Shown here: piece after piece, positions 45,708 through 57,410 of the stretch
Layout: every line of letters begins with the position of its first letter
Numbering within the stretch: the first letter of the stretch is position 1
NCBI GenBank assembly: GCA_019321725.1
Contig: JAGSPU010000277.1
Span: forward strand, 39,763-103,762
DNA: 64,000 bases
From: Paulownia fortunei
Lineage: Eukaryota > Streptophyta > Magnoliopsida > Lamiales > Paulowniaceae
Direction of reading: 5' to 3'
Made by a program: the position numbers and the translations under genes
Notes under the pieces: generated by a model
Seen by the model: only the letters and a program-made list of their open reading frames with translations
The model's database searches: none
What the model was told of the DNA's origin: nothing

Positions 45708-46731
45708 ATGCCTTGTCGTCTCTCCCTTCTTCCCTTCCCCACTGGACTTATTCTTGTGTTTCTGAGTTGGCTTTCACCCGAAGCCCTAGCCCAGAACGCG
45801 ATTGCAGAATGTGGACCAAATTTGCTAGATCTGGCCCCATGCGCACCATTCGTGCAGGGCATGGCTGCTACGCCGGTCCAACCGTGCTGTGATAGCCTAG
45901 ACCAACTCTACAGCCAGAAGCCCACTTGCCTCTGTCTATTGCTCCATGACACCACTTTGCCTTCTTCTTTCCCGATCAACACCACACTTGCTCTTCAGTT
46001 ACCTCTCCTCTGCAACCTCCAGATTGACACTTCTACCTGTGCAGGTATGTATGCTGCTGCTATCCATTTTTTGAGCAAAGAAAATTGCTCATTATGAACT
46101 TGGATGGGAATAGTATCTGTTGCTGAGAAGTAGTAAAGAGATCGAAAATCGGGAAATGTTATTTGACAATTTCTTACCTTCCCTTGTGATGGTAATTGTT
46201 CCATTTGTCATTGTAGCTTAAAAAGAAATGCAAAGAACAAAGTAAGAAACCAACAATTATCTTTCTGCCAACCTTGTTTAGTTAACTAACCAATTCCTGT
46301 TGGTTTTTTAAGGCACTTCCTTGCCTTCTCTTGCACCTCCTACTCAAGTTTCCTTTGGGGCAAAGCCTAATTCAAGTGTTGCAGGTATACAAGTTTTCTC
46401 ACTTCATGACTGTGTTCTGCAATAATATATTCTCTGTAAACATTTATCAGAAATAGTTTAATTCAAGCAAAAGACCAATTGAAATATCAATTCAATAATT
46501 TCCCTTGTATTGGCCTTTTTCTTTTTCTGATTTCTACAATTTGCTTCTTATTAATGCTCAATTTTTATTGGCATTTCAGCTTCTCCAATAGTCACAGTGG
46601 CACCTAGGCCGAGCTTTATGGGATTCGGGTTTCACCACAATGCTGAGGTGAGGTTGAAGGCAGAAGGTCAATTGTTGATGCTGCTACTGGCTGCAATTTT
46701 TACAGTGCTGACTAAATATGCTGAAGTATAG
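45708..46731 (+). CDS. Probable GPI-anchored non-specific lipid-transfer protein (3 exons)
   Basis: Exons 45708-46044, 46313-46384 and 46580-46731, all introns GT-AG in phase 1, give 186 residues. Residues 1-28 form a signal peptide ending A-L-A. The eight-cysteine motif is complete (C35, C45, C60-C61, C74, C76, C102, C111; spacing X9, X14, X12, X1, X25, X8), as expected of the four-disulphide lipid-binding fold. A short Pro/Ser/Val linker (about 113-150) and a hydrophobic C-terminus (L-L-M-L-L-L-A-A-I-F) suggest GPI attachment. N-glycosylation sites N-T-T and N-S-S are visible. The family binds lipids at the plasma membrane or cell wall, for example in cuticle lipid export. I chose the ATG that gives the signal peptide. 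No stop or splice defect is seen. The exact subfamily is not decided. Confidence 0.9.
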
Positions 46732-47300
46732 AACGTCAATCTAGCTCTAGTATTTCAGTTTGTGTCTATTGAACTTCATAACTAGTTAGAAATAGTCTAA
46801 CCTGTATCGACAATGTACTTGTTTAGATATTCCAATATCTATGCATCGGCTTACAAGAGAATGAAGAAAGCAGAACTACGTCCAAGTTAAGGTTGTTTTT
46901 TGCATAATATAATACAATTTGCTTCAATGCCTAGAAATTGATACATCTTTCAGGGATCTCATTCGGTACCTATTCAGGAATGTGATTCAACAGTGGTTTC
47001 AGGGGGCACAGGTCTAACAAATTAAAGACACGAGGGGCTCAACTTGTGAAATTTCACACATTTCATCCCTAAATATGATTATTTTGAAGGGAAAAAAAAA
47101 AAAAAACTCTCTCCACAAGGAAATTAAAAAGAAAGTACAAATGAACACTTGAAACATAATCCAGCTGGATTCCTGTAACAATATCATAAAAAATCATACA
47201 ATACCAAGAGGACTACCTTCCAGATATATATTATGCCTACAGTTCACATCTTTCATTATCGTGTGTATTTCACACAACCTTAGGCTCAAAAATCCATTTA
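46732..47300. other. Intergenic region between convergent genes
   Basis: 570 bp between the two stop codons, shared by both 3' UTRs. A 15-base A run lies at about 47091-47105. AATAAT/AATATAAT words near 46905 could act in polyadenylation of the plus-strand gene. Nothing else is seen. Confidence 0.6.
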
Positions 47301-50300
47301 CTACTCCAAACTAGGTGCTTGTTCTGTTGGATTCGACTCGAACACATCTGAGTTAGATGCATCTGGTTCCTCAAGAAGCTCTCGAGATTGGATTGATTCC
47401 TTGTACACAGGAGTGTCCTTGAAATCTGTTGCTCCTTCGTTATATGTAGCCACAGCAATGCCACAAGCAACTAACTGCAATGAACAATTACTATAATTAA
47501 CAGAAAATCCACAGAGAAGAAACTTGGATATTGCAATTTAACATTGAAGGCAGACATACTTCTAGCAGAAAAAAATTACAGTAACTTGATCCTAATGCTT
47601 TCTTCTTTTACTGTCCACAACGTAAAATATTAAATCCTTTGGTTGTTTGAACAACAGGTTGTTAATCATTATGTTATGTTATGTTTGGATCCCAGATTTT
47701 GGAGAGGAAAAGGAAAAATATGAGAAAAATAAAACACAAGGTACAAACTAAAAGTGGAGAAAACATTTTGTTTAGTGTTTTCCTCACTAAAATCCAAGGA
47801 CCAAATGTAGCTTAGGGTTTCGCATGCTTTCCAGTCTTTTTAATGGGGTCTCTCTTCATCCAACGCACCGCAGACGCTCAAATCCACCACAATGAAAGTC
47901 AGATCAAAGCATTACTGTTTCCATGTTGTTGTCTTAACACATTATCATCACATTACCAATGAAAAATTGTTGCATATTTTATATCACCATTATCAATGTA
48001 GGTTTGTCTCTGGAAAATTTTAAATGAGAATAATTGTATGAAGGAAACTAGAACAAGAAGTTTCAGGTTCATAAAGCATTGCTGATAAACATAGCAGAGG
48101 CAATCCACAAACCAACACGTCTCCCCCTCTTGCAGGCAGCTGCCCTCATTTTATCTTGGATTCTTTAAAGAGGACAAGAGACAAGCAATTAGCAGCCGCA
48201 ACAGCACTGCTCTACCTTAAAGATGGCTTTAATGTATAGCAAGCACACTTAAATTAGTTTCTCAGCATATCTCTATGGCCGAAACTTGAAAATCTTCAGT
48301 GATCTAATAAATTGAGTCTGCAATTGTACATACTCTGTTGGTTTATCGAGGAATCTAGCACATCACCAAGAGCAACATATTGACACAAATTATTGCGACT
48401 ATTCCTCGTGTTGCTTGTCACTAAATAAGGACATACCTCAGCAACTTATCAGAGATAAGCCCATCAAGGCACTTAACGGACATCACTACCTTAAGACACA
48501 CATAGCATTTGGTGTCAAGGAATTGAAGCACAGGTTGGAATTAATTTACTCTGTTCATATCTGACTGAATTTTTAATGAAGTCCAATTCTAGGACCCAAA
48601 CTTACTATCAGACACCCATAACACTCCCAAATTTCTCCACCACCCTCATTCACAATAAACAAATTTCTACCAGAAGTTCTTCTACCCACCTCCTTAAAAG
48701 GCTTAATGATAAATAGAAGCATCATACCTCAATTCAGATGAGCTTTCGTTAGGAATAAAAACTTACACGAAGAAGCTAATCTTAGGTCAAGAAAGTCTCT
48801 TTCCACCTAGCCAATGCCTATTTAGCATCCAAAAATGTTTCACAAATCATACTATCAGACACCATAACACTCCCAAATTTCTCCTCCACCACCCTCATTG
48901 ACAATAAACAAATTTCTACCAGAAGTTCTTCTACCCACCTCCTCAAAAGGCTTAATGATAAATAGAAGCATCATACCTCAATTCCAATGAGCTTTCGTTA
49001 GGAATAAAAACTTACACGAAGAAGCTAATCTTAGGTCAAGAAAGTCCTTGTCTTTCCACCTAGCTAATGCTCACAAATGAAATTAAGCTAGATATCCAAC
49101 AAAGGTCTCACAAATGAAATTAGGCTAGATATCAAATCTTTTACAGGAAGCTGAGAGGATCCAAACAATTCTGGAACAGTTTTTTATGATGGGTTAAGTA
49201 AATCCATGTTTGACATAATGTGTCAAAGGCAAATGAGTAGAATGAGTTATGCATACACTACTAAATTTATTTCCCAATATATAACAGAGTTGTCATTACG
49301 ACTATATGAGACAATCGTCCATCAATGTTTAATATGGGTTCTAAACGGTAAAAATTATGTGGATAGCAGTGACGACATAAGAAGAGGCACTAGTGTGGGA
49401 ATAAACACGACAAATCCTATGTGAATACCAAAGAATCCTCACCACCCATAATACTAGTTCTAGATTCACTTTGGCAGTCGTATGCATAAAATTAGAACTG
49501 TGCTGCTCTAGTTAAAAATTCATGTTGGCATATTTTATCTGTGATGCGCACACTGATGCAAACTAGTTTTCATTATTAAGCAAAGTCCCAAGTAATAGCA
49601 TCAACAAGTAGAGATTAATCTGTTACAAGTCTTATCAAATAACAGGATCCAGAGTGATGTTAATAATCCATTTCTTAATTTCTACACCGTTTCAAAATAT
49701 CATATCCTATACACTCACTTCATCACTAACTTATATCACCATTACCCAAATAACAGGCAGATAATCGAGGATTATGTACTCTTAGTATCAAACTAAACAC
49801 TGATTATCTAGCAACACAGACACCCTTCCACTAAACGAACATATTACAAACATAAATAGCTTGATTTAAACAAACAAACAAACAATAAAACTTAGAAATT
49901 ACCGCAAAAACGATTCCGAAAGCCCACATGTATTGGACAAAGAATCCAAGAGCGTCCCACTGCGGGCCTTCCCAAAAGTCAGGCTTATCTCCAGGGAGCT
50001 CTGGCATTACAAACCCATCATCTATGGCAACAGTAGTGCTTTCATCATCTCCTGCAATCTCAGCCGTCCCTTTCCCTTCTACTACTTCTTCTTGTTCTTT
50101 AGTCGTAACAGGGCTAGTTCTCCGGTTCTTGCTGTCAAATCTTCCAGTTCTTGACGACGAAGAGAGCTTCTTGGGACTCGCTGAGACTGTGAAAGGTAAT
50201 GTTCTGGGATGATGAGACCACGAAGGAGATGAAGGGTTGAAGAATGGACGGCGGAGAAGGGTGTGGGTGCATGGTGTCCTGCTCGAGTTGTTGCAGAGCA

Positions 50301-50328
50301 TTCGGCTGGTACCACTGGCGAGAGCCAT
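47301..50328 (-). CDS. Chloroplast single-pass membrane protein, candidate PnsB5/NDH18-like NDH subunit (2 exons)
   Basis: Exon 1 is 50328-49903 and exon 2 is 47474-47301. The 2428-bp intron is GT-AG in phase 0. The product has 199 residues. Residues 1 to about 60 are rich in Ser, Thr, Arg and Pro with few acidic residues, typical of a chloroplast transit peptide. An acidic segment follows. Then comes a conserved-looking block (P-E-L-P-G-D-K-P-D-F-W-E-G-P-Q-W) leading into one transmembrane helix at about 128-151, split by the intron. The C-terminal ~45 residues are acidic and end P-S-L-E. From memory of the family I take it for the thylakoid NDH subcomplex-B subunit PnsB5 (NDH18), which takes part in cyclic electron flow. 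A homology search would settle this. The frames at 49831-50328 on other phases and strands are shadows. Confidence 0.85.
47680..47815. mobile_element. MITE-like inverted repeat in intron
   Basis: The left end (ATGTTTGGATCCCAGATTTT, then GAGAGGAAAA) pairs imperfectly with the reverse complement of the right end (CATTTGGTCCTTGGATTTT, then GTGAGGAAAA). The element is about 135 bp and AT-rich inside. No clear target duplication was found, so the assignment is tentative. Confidence 0.45.
48604..49072. repeat. Two-copy tandem duplication, period about 246 bp
   Basis: 48604-48828 and 48850-49072 are nearly identical, both running from ACTATCAGACACC to TTTCCACCTAG. They differ by a few substitutions and small indels. 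It lies wholly within the intron of the chloroplast-protein gene. A second small repeat follows: ACAAATGAAATTA at about 49073 and 49110. Confidence 0.9.
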
Positions 50329-50457
50329 CTACTGGGGCGAGAGAGAGAGTGGGAGAAGATTACTTTGAGTGGTATGCGTGTTGTGTGGATGAGAAGATAA
50401 TTGTCCTCGGATGGTTGTGTCCCCTCTTAACCCAAAAAAAAGTGACAACGGTCTACA

Positions 50458-50718
50458 CTTTTTTTAATTTTTATTTTTAATTTCTTTTGAATTGATTTTT
50501 ATATTTTTACTGAATTGGAATAAAAGATGGAGACTGTTTCTCACTATGGAATTTTTGTTTCATTTGATGTTATGCAACGTATTACATTTCTTCACTTTTT
50601 TATTTTTATTTTTAATTTCTTTTGGATTTTTTTTTATATTTTTACTAAATTGGATCGAGAATCCTTCTGATTTTGGATTTTTTTGTTCCATTTAATGTTA
50701 TATTTCGTATTATATTTT
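50458..50718. repeat. AT-rich tandem duplication, period about 135 bp
   Basis: TTTTTAATTTCTTTTG, then ATATTTTTACTRAATTGG, then TTTCATTTGATGTTAT-like sequence, occurs at about 50474 and 50609. The copies are diverged. The plus-strand frames over it are low-complexity artefacts. Confidence 0.7.
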
Positions 50719-51254
50719 AATTATGTGTAAATCTGAATTTCACCAATACATTTCTTTAATATATATTTAATGTATATGTGTAAAATGTATATGAAATGCA
50801 ATATTAAATTGATGGGTATAGTATTTTATTTACCTTAATTACATTTCAAAATGAATAACTGTGAAATATATGCATGTGTATAATAATAGCCATAGTAATA
50901 ATAGCCATATTAAGCATGGGAGGAAAGGTAATGCTGAATGGTGTGCTTTTGGAATAGAAAGATCTACTTGTGGAGGTAGGGGCATATTTTTCATTTTGAG
51001 TAAAACCACTCCAATGCAATTTAGATGAGGAAATAATGAGAGAAAGTATAAGAGTAATTGTTCTCCAGTAATGTGTTTTTTATTTTTACTTTTGGAGACG
51101 TAGCCCATTTAAGTGAATTTATTGATTTCTTAATTAAGGGAGGGCTACAAGGCCTCATGCCACGACTAATTTAATATTTTATTATAAATTTAAAAATTAA
51201 TTAAATATTTGTTGTAGATTAGGACAGAGTGAATAAAATACGCAAAAGCACAAA

Positions 51255-51560
51255 TCTGAATTGCGTTTCAACAAAAAACACAACCAAACTTGCGCATTCA
51301 ATTTTTTATTTTTTTTTTAAATTTAAGTGAATGCGTAGGTCTAACTTGCGCATCCACTTCATGGGGTCAGCGATGCAAACCATGTCTGCCTCTTTGTCAG
51401 CAACAAAGCGCAAGTTTGACTTGCACTTTCTGTCACACAGTCAGCGAAAAAATTTATTCCTTTGCTGACAAGAGCAGAAAATGCAACCTCAAGTTACGCT
51501 TTCAATCAGGAAGCACGACCTAAGGTTGCGCTTTTATTTAAACCCCGGCCGTATAAATAC
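51255..51560 (+). promoter_or_regulatory. TTGCGC/GCGCAA motif cluster and TATA-like box
   Basis: The word TTGCGC or its complement recurs at about 51288, 51345, 51408 and 51527, with near variants at 51261 and 51490, in an otherwise AT-rich setting. GTATAAATACCC lies at 51551-51562, about 25-30 bp before the LTR start at 51584. It looks like a promoter or the end of another repeat; the downstream transcript cannot be seen. Confidence 0.35.
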
Positions 51561-51583
51561 CCAACTACTCTGGCCTCCCTTCC

Positions 51584-54354
51584 TGTAATATCCAATCCTC
51601 ACTCTACTCACTTGGCCAATGTGATTCGTGCATTACATGCTACTTATATACTAATTTGCATTAACATTGACATGGCATCTTATATAGCATTTTAATCGTT
51701 AGACTTCTAATGCTATCACATGATGTTAGTGGTTGAAATCTATAACGTAATTAAGTAATTCTATATTTAAATAGAAAAATAATAGATTGGTCGATATATT
51801 GGATATTCATAGGTTACATTTTGTAATTTTGGAAATGTTAAAGGTGTTACTAGTAAGTTTATATGATTCGATTTAATTAGATCGAGGTGTTTTAAAAGTA
51901 TACATCTAGGTTAACATACTTGGATATTGAACATGATATAATGTCATTTAAGTGTCATAATATAAGGTCCATATATGCATATATTTTAGAAATGCGAACT
52001 AGATAATTATTTAAGAAGGATGTCAATCGATTTGAGATCGAATGAACGACATAGAAATTACCTATGGGAATGAATGGTGACTAAGATAGATTGCAACCAA
52101 ATAAAAATAAGTTAGACACACAAGATTAGAGCTGCAAGATAAGGGAGAAAATTAGATTTTTACACTACATGCCACCTCAAGCTTATACCACCTCATGCTT
52201 AGACTTTTCAGGCTAGCACCTCAATCTATTCTTCACTCTAAAGCTAACAGCCACGACTTGAACCTTCTTATGCACCATTTTAGCTTCCAAATACATAGCA
52301 AAATCTCTCTAAATAAAAAAAAAGGAGGCAAAACAAGCAAAGGGGAGGAGAAATAAAAGTTCAAGTAGAAAACTGTGCAAGGTGAGCTTAACCTACGGGT
52401 TTGTATGACTTTTAGATTCATTTTGAGGTTTATTGGCTTATTAAGCTTTGAATATTATTTATAAATGTGTTAGAATGTTATTAGATAGGTGTTGGTGCAC
52501 AAAGAAAGGGTTTTTGGTTGCAAATACTTGATAGAAAATACTTGTGCTAGAAATATCACCTTGCTGTATTGTGCTTTAGGCTTCAAAAGTTTATGGTATG
52601 TTGAATAAAACCTATAATTATCATCATATACATGTTCATGTATGAGTGAAGAGTATTGGAATTTAAATTTTCATTGGTTAGAAATTAAAATATGGCATGA
52701 TAATTAAAAAGATGCTCAGAATTGTCTCCATTGAATTTTAGATTATGTCCTATGTGAAGGGACTGGTTTTACAGCATTAAATCCATTAGTTTTGGAAAAT
52801 ATGATTTGGTTGTCTCTTTGTATATTTCATCTAAGTGTGGTGAAAATTTTGGAGTGATTGAATATACTTAAGGGTGTCAAAGCCATTAATGTCATGAAGT
52901 GCGTAAAACTATCTCGGTAGGAAAAATCTATTTCATATACTGTGAAGGGAGCTGAACTTGGGAAGCTATATCGTGAGTTTTAGCCATTATATGACTTTTT
53001 TACATTGTTTTATGTTAGTTAAGTGTGATAAAAATTGGGAGTGAATGAATATGTCTAACAGTGTCAAAATCATCATGCAAATTAATGTGGCAGCAAGAAA
53101 ATGAAGTTGTGAATCTGTCCCATTTAGTTCATTAACATGTTTCAGCATAGATGTGGTGCATTTGATCCCTAACATTTAGGGTGATGTTATAAGAGTTATA
53201 ATACATCAATTAAGTGAGTTATTATATATTTAAGATGTGAACAAAGATGCGTAGAAGGTTGTATTCGTTATAGATTTTAAGTGGTAAGGTTGTTTACTTA
53301 AATTGAGATTCAAGATCTTTATACTACATTAGTTATAATGAACTTGTTAATTGAGGATGGTGATTGATATCTTGTATTTTTAAATTGTTTCACATCTAGG
53401 GTTAGGGAGTAATACTTAAGAAATCTAGAAGTTACACACAACCGATCAAAGGTAAGTAAAGATTCATTTGCAACTACAATGCATAGACATAGTAATGTGT
53501 GATTTATATGTAATACCATAGATCATATGTGCATAGCAGAGGGCACGCATTACTGTCATTCATGTCTATTGAGCATACATACATGGTCATTGGCACGTGC
53601 ATGCATAATATACAAGAATTGTGATAAATCTTGCATTGCACGACATAATTCTAAGGAAGAAAAATATTTTGCTATCCACTACTAGTGCACCAAAGCATAC
53701 ATGGATTTGCATAGTTGTATGCATGGATTTGCAGGTTCGCGTTCATGGATTTGCATACGTACGAGTATGCATGGATTTGCATGCTTATATGATTATTGGC
53801 CATTGAATTATGGAGATGTGCAGAGCTCTTTTCCGGTGTATGGGATAGTATCATTGGTCAGGGGCCCAAGAAAGAAATGATTTTGAGAGAAATGTTTTGA
53901 TGCATGGAATTGGATTATGAACATAGCATTTTGAGATGTATGACTTGATATTGTGGATTATTCTTTGACATGCATAATCTTTACTTGCTAAGCATTAGTT
54001 CATATAGTTTATGCATTGTAGGTGAGTCTGGTGATACTTGACACCGTGGACTTACTGGCAAACTGTTAGGGTTCCTACAAGTTCTGAGCATCAGTGTACA
54101 TGGATGACGACCTGTAGGGTTGTGTTGTGGGCATATTCTAATTTTTACATTCATTATTATTATGTAAATTGCTGACTATATATAAACAATGATTTTTTTA
54201 TATACAGGGTTATATGTGAGAAAATATTTTACTGTTTCTCAAAGTGCTACATTTGACAAAAGTAAATATATATATATATACACATGCACACACATATGGT
54301 ACGTTGTCAAATTTTGTTATACTAATATCTATATTTAGTGTTGGGGGTATTACA
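51584..54354 (+). repeat. 5' LTR (2771 bp), full structural version
   Basis: Starts TGTAATATCC and ends ATTACA. It contains both of the middle segments that are split between the 5' and 3' LTRs of the element at 37719-44328, in the order upstream segment, then downstream segment. It therefore shows the ancestral layout. The GCATGGATTTGCA-type array is at 53697-53785. An alternating TA run is at about 54266-54280. Confidence 0.85.
53697..53785 (+). repeat. CATGGATTTGCA repeat array in LTR
   Basis: Four copies of CATGGATTTGCA at about 53700, 53723, 53745 and 53770 (spacing 22-25 bp), partly altered by substitutions. It is orthologous to the arrays at 39402 and 43610. Confidence 0.75.
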
Positions 54355-54357
54355 AAG

Positions 54358-54369
54358 TGGTATCAGAGC
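54358..54369 (+). other. tRNA-iMet primer-binding site
   Basis: TGGTATCAGAGC, three bases after the LTR end, unmutated despite heavy decay of the coding region. Confidence 0.9.
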
Positions 54370-55199
54370 CTGATTTATGGTTGTGTAGACTGTCCATGTA
54401 CATGACCTTTGAAACTAGTTGAGCTCAACCAAGCTAGTAAGTTTTATTTATTGTATAATTTATTTTGTATTTCATGAACAATATTGGCCATGTGTTTTAA
54501 GATTTTGTATAAAATAATATTGAGGCAGACGCATCAGTAATAACAGGTATAAAATTTATGTTTGGTATTCTATCTTTGGAGTTTCATATTCACTATTATC
54601 AACTAAGTATGTAATAAGACTGGATAGGGTACTTGATATATATATGAGTTCAGTTACAATATTTTAATTCCATCTGGAAGTTCAAGATCAACTAATTAGA
54701 TTTTAAGAGCTCTAGGTTAATTTTGTTATATTGGCTGGATTATGATATAACCTTATGTGTTGATTGATTTATTGATAATTATGCATTGTGGATTATTTCA
54801 GGATTATTAAGACTTTTAAATTCTAGGGTGATGAAAATTTAGAAATTTTATGGAGACCATGGCAGGAAAATATTTACTATTTGCAAAAAATAAAGAAGAT
54901 TGTCAAATTACAACTTTCTACAGTTACCGTGAAAGAGAATAGTAAGAAAGAGTTATTATCGATCTTTGGGTTGTATTAGAATTTTTAGAAATGATCAAGT
55001 TTACTAAAAATCCATTTGTGTGATCTTAGATCTCTTGATATATGTTGAAAAGAAGTTTTCGGGCATGCTATTGACTAACCAATTGATCTTATCCTGGATA
55101 TAGTTGTAAGAACAAATCCAACCTCTCTTTTAATTTATCATATACACCTATTGGATTTCGATGAACCTTAAGTGATATTGTTATAATGTTGGGGAAGGC

Positions 55200-55700
55200 A
55201 TTAAGGTCTACTACTTCTCCTAAACAATCTCCACTTCATATTCACCTAGAAAAAGGATGAATCTTGAGGTTATGTATTATTTATTGCAACTTAATTGAGT
55301 AGTAATTTGTAATAAGTACAAATTTGTCATACTAAGGTTTATTTGATAAATTAAGAGAAGTTACTGTGATCTTAAAGATTAATTTTAAGTTTGAATTAAT
55401 TATGAATTTCTTGTTGTGCCATTGGGTTGACTAATATGCCCTAATTATTTTGATATACATGATGAATAATGTGTTTGATGATTCTATATGAGTATGTTTG
55501 GGGTGATATTCATTGATGATATCTTAGTGTACAACGAGGAGAAATATGATTGATCTTTCAATATGATCTTGAAAACTTTGAGGAAGTAGAAATTATTTGT
55601 TTGATTTAGTAAATACGATCTTTCAGTTATGTAATACAATATTTATTTTGGAACTGGTAATTTTCTTAAGAAGGTATCCTTGTAACTATTCAAAACATCG
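55200..55700 (+). pseudogene. Gypsy reverse transcriptase remnant
   Basis: A K-K-D-E-S lead-in near 55251 and F-I-D-D-I-L-V-Y at 55509-55532 mark the RT palm. Both catalytic Asp codons survive, but stops and frameshifts are dense on both sides. Confidence 0.7.
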
Positions 55701-56879
55701 AGGTTGTACTAAAATAGGGAAGACAAATAAATATGATAGAAATAAGAAAAGTTTTCTGAGTTAGTGCTATTATTATTCCTCTTTAGTTGTTACTGCTTTA
55801 TTTCATCATACATACAGGTATATGAAATTTGAATGGTTCGCTAAGTGGGAAGAAATTTCTAATTTCTTAAAGAGAATTGATTTGAGCTTCAGTAGTGACT
55901 CCAACTTTAGACATAAGTTATTTATTGTGTATAGTGGTGTATCTCATTATGTTTTGGTATATGTTTGATGTAATATAGAAAAGTTACTCGACACTCTTCA
56001 AGTTAATTAGAATATTTATGTAATACTACATGTGACATTACAAAACCGAAGTACTTGAAATGTCTATATACTTAAAAGGAGTTGAACTTGAAAAAAGGAT
56101 GGATATTATTAGTAAGTGAATATATTGTATGATTCATATAACTACAGATGTCATTGAATGAAATATCTCAATAGAATAATATTCAAACAAATTTTACATC
56201 ATAAACTGTTATGGGAGTTGAGGGTTGTATAGAGGATGAATTATAGTGAATGATGAATTATCAATTTATTAATATTTTTGTAAGACTAATTTTGATTGAT
56301 CTAATTTCAAATGCTCAAAATAAGGTTGATAAAAGGTTAAGATTAAGATGAAAGGCTTAAAAGGGACTTAAATATATTTTTGTGATAAATGATAATAATC
56401 TCTTAATAAGAGATAGATGTGAAAATGAGGGATAAGAAATTGCAAGATTAAGTTTACGTGATGATTATGTATTTTTTATTTGTTTATTTAGTGGTATGAA
56501 TGATGTTTGTGATCTCAAGAAAATATATAGATATCGGATACTAGACGAGCTATTATTTTTAATATTTGGTTTGCCACAAAAAAAGATATATGTAAAAGTG
56601 CATATGTTGGAATGAATTAGTTCTGCTTTTATTTTCAGGTGGAAATGAGAAGGCATTCATAAATTTTGTACATGATAATGGAATTAGGTTATTGTTCATA
56701 GGTTATCTGAAATGCTCATTCTTTCTCAATTTACCCTAGGTATTCCATGGAAATCTATGGAAAGATAAATGTATAGGAAGCGGTTAGACTTTATGGTTTA
56801 TTAGTGTTTATTAGTTTTGATGTAGATTTAAGGTCTTTGTCCATTTTCTAGAAGATCTTACATCAGGTATTGAGAACAA

Positions 56880-57410
56880 AATTATATTTTAGTATTGTGA
56901 TTATCCATGCATGAATGGGCAACCAGGACAAACAAATTAGACTTTGCAAGATATGCTTAGAGATTGTACATTTGATTATTGATGTTAACTAAGAAAAATT
57001 TTCCTTGGGTGGAATTTCTTATAACTTCAGTTATAAGGCTACTTGGGATAGTTCTCAATGAGGCATTATATGATAGACAATATAGGTCATCATTTTACTA
57101 AAATGAATTTGGTGTTCTTTTAGGTTGAATATGATTTAGGAAATGATAGAAGATGTAGAATAAATTGCCAATGTGTGGAAATTAGTTAGAGGTGACCATA
57201 GAGTTATGCAGATTAAAGAGGAATATTGTTGTAATTTATAATAGGGGATCAAAATTTTGAAGGTGTCTCTAATGAAATGGATTATGCGGCTTGGGCAGAA
57301 AAAAAGAATTTTTTTTTTGGGATGTTACATACAAACTTAATCCTAGGTACATTGATTTATTTTGAATTACTGAGAGAATTGGGGATATTGCGTGTAAACT
57401 CGACCTCTTT
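56880..57410 (+). pseudogene. Gypsy integrase remnant
   Basis: Traces of L-Q-D-M-L-R-D-C (about 56943) and, at the end, R-E-L-G-D-I-like sequence (57370-57395) align with the integrase core and GPY/F region at 41690-42170. They are heavily frameshifted. The region is cut at 57410 by the younger element. Confidence 0.65.

Larger units (their letters stand above)
50329..51583. other. Upstream region of the chloroplast-protein gene
   Basis: Right of the start codon the minus strand carries a CT-rich leader (CACTCTCTCTCTCGCCCC, about 50336-50353). Farther out are a two-copy AT-rich tandem repeat (50458-50718), short ATAATAGCCAT repeats (50882-50910), and the GCGC-motif and TATA region beside the retroelement at 51584. 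No gene is recognised. Confidence 0.5.
51584..57410 (+). mobile_element. Old Tekay/Del-type gypsy element, interrupted
   Basis: 5' LTR (51584-54354), PBS, then a degenerate internal region with traces of RT (about 55200-55700) and integrase (about 56880-57410). It stops at 57410, where the LTR of a younger element begins, so the 3' part should resume beyond the window. The LTR is clearly related to those at 37719 and 42487 but more diverged. No open frame survives. Confidence 0.85.

Noticed and set aside
47270..47470. 66-codon minus-strand frame in a different phase at exon 2
   Set aside because: The spliced phase-0 reading joins exon 1 cleanly and completes the membrane helix; this frame is its shadow.
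50458..50718. Short plus-strand frames rich in Phe and Leu
   Set aside because: Low-complexity T-rich tandem duplication; no start context or homologous domain.
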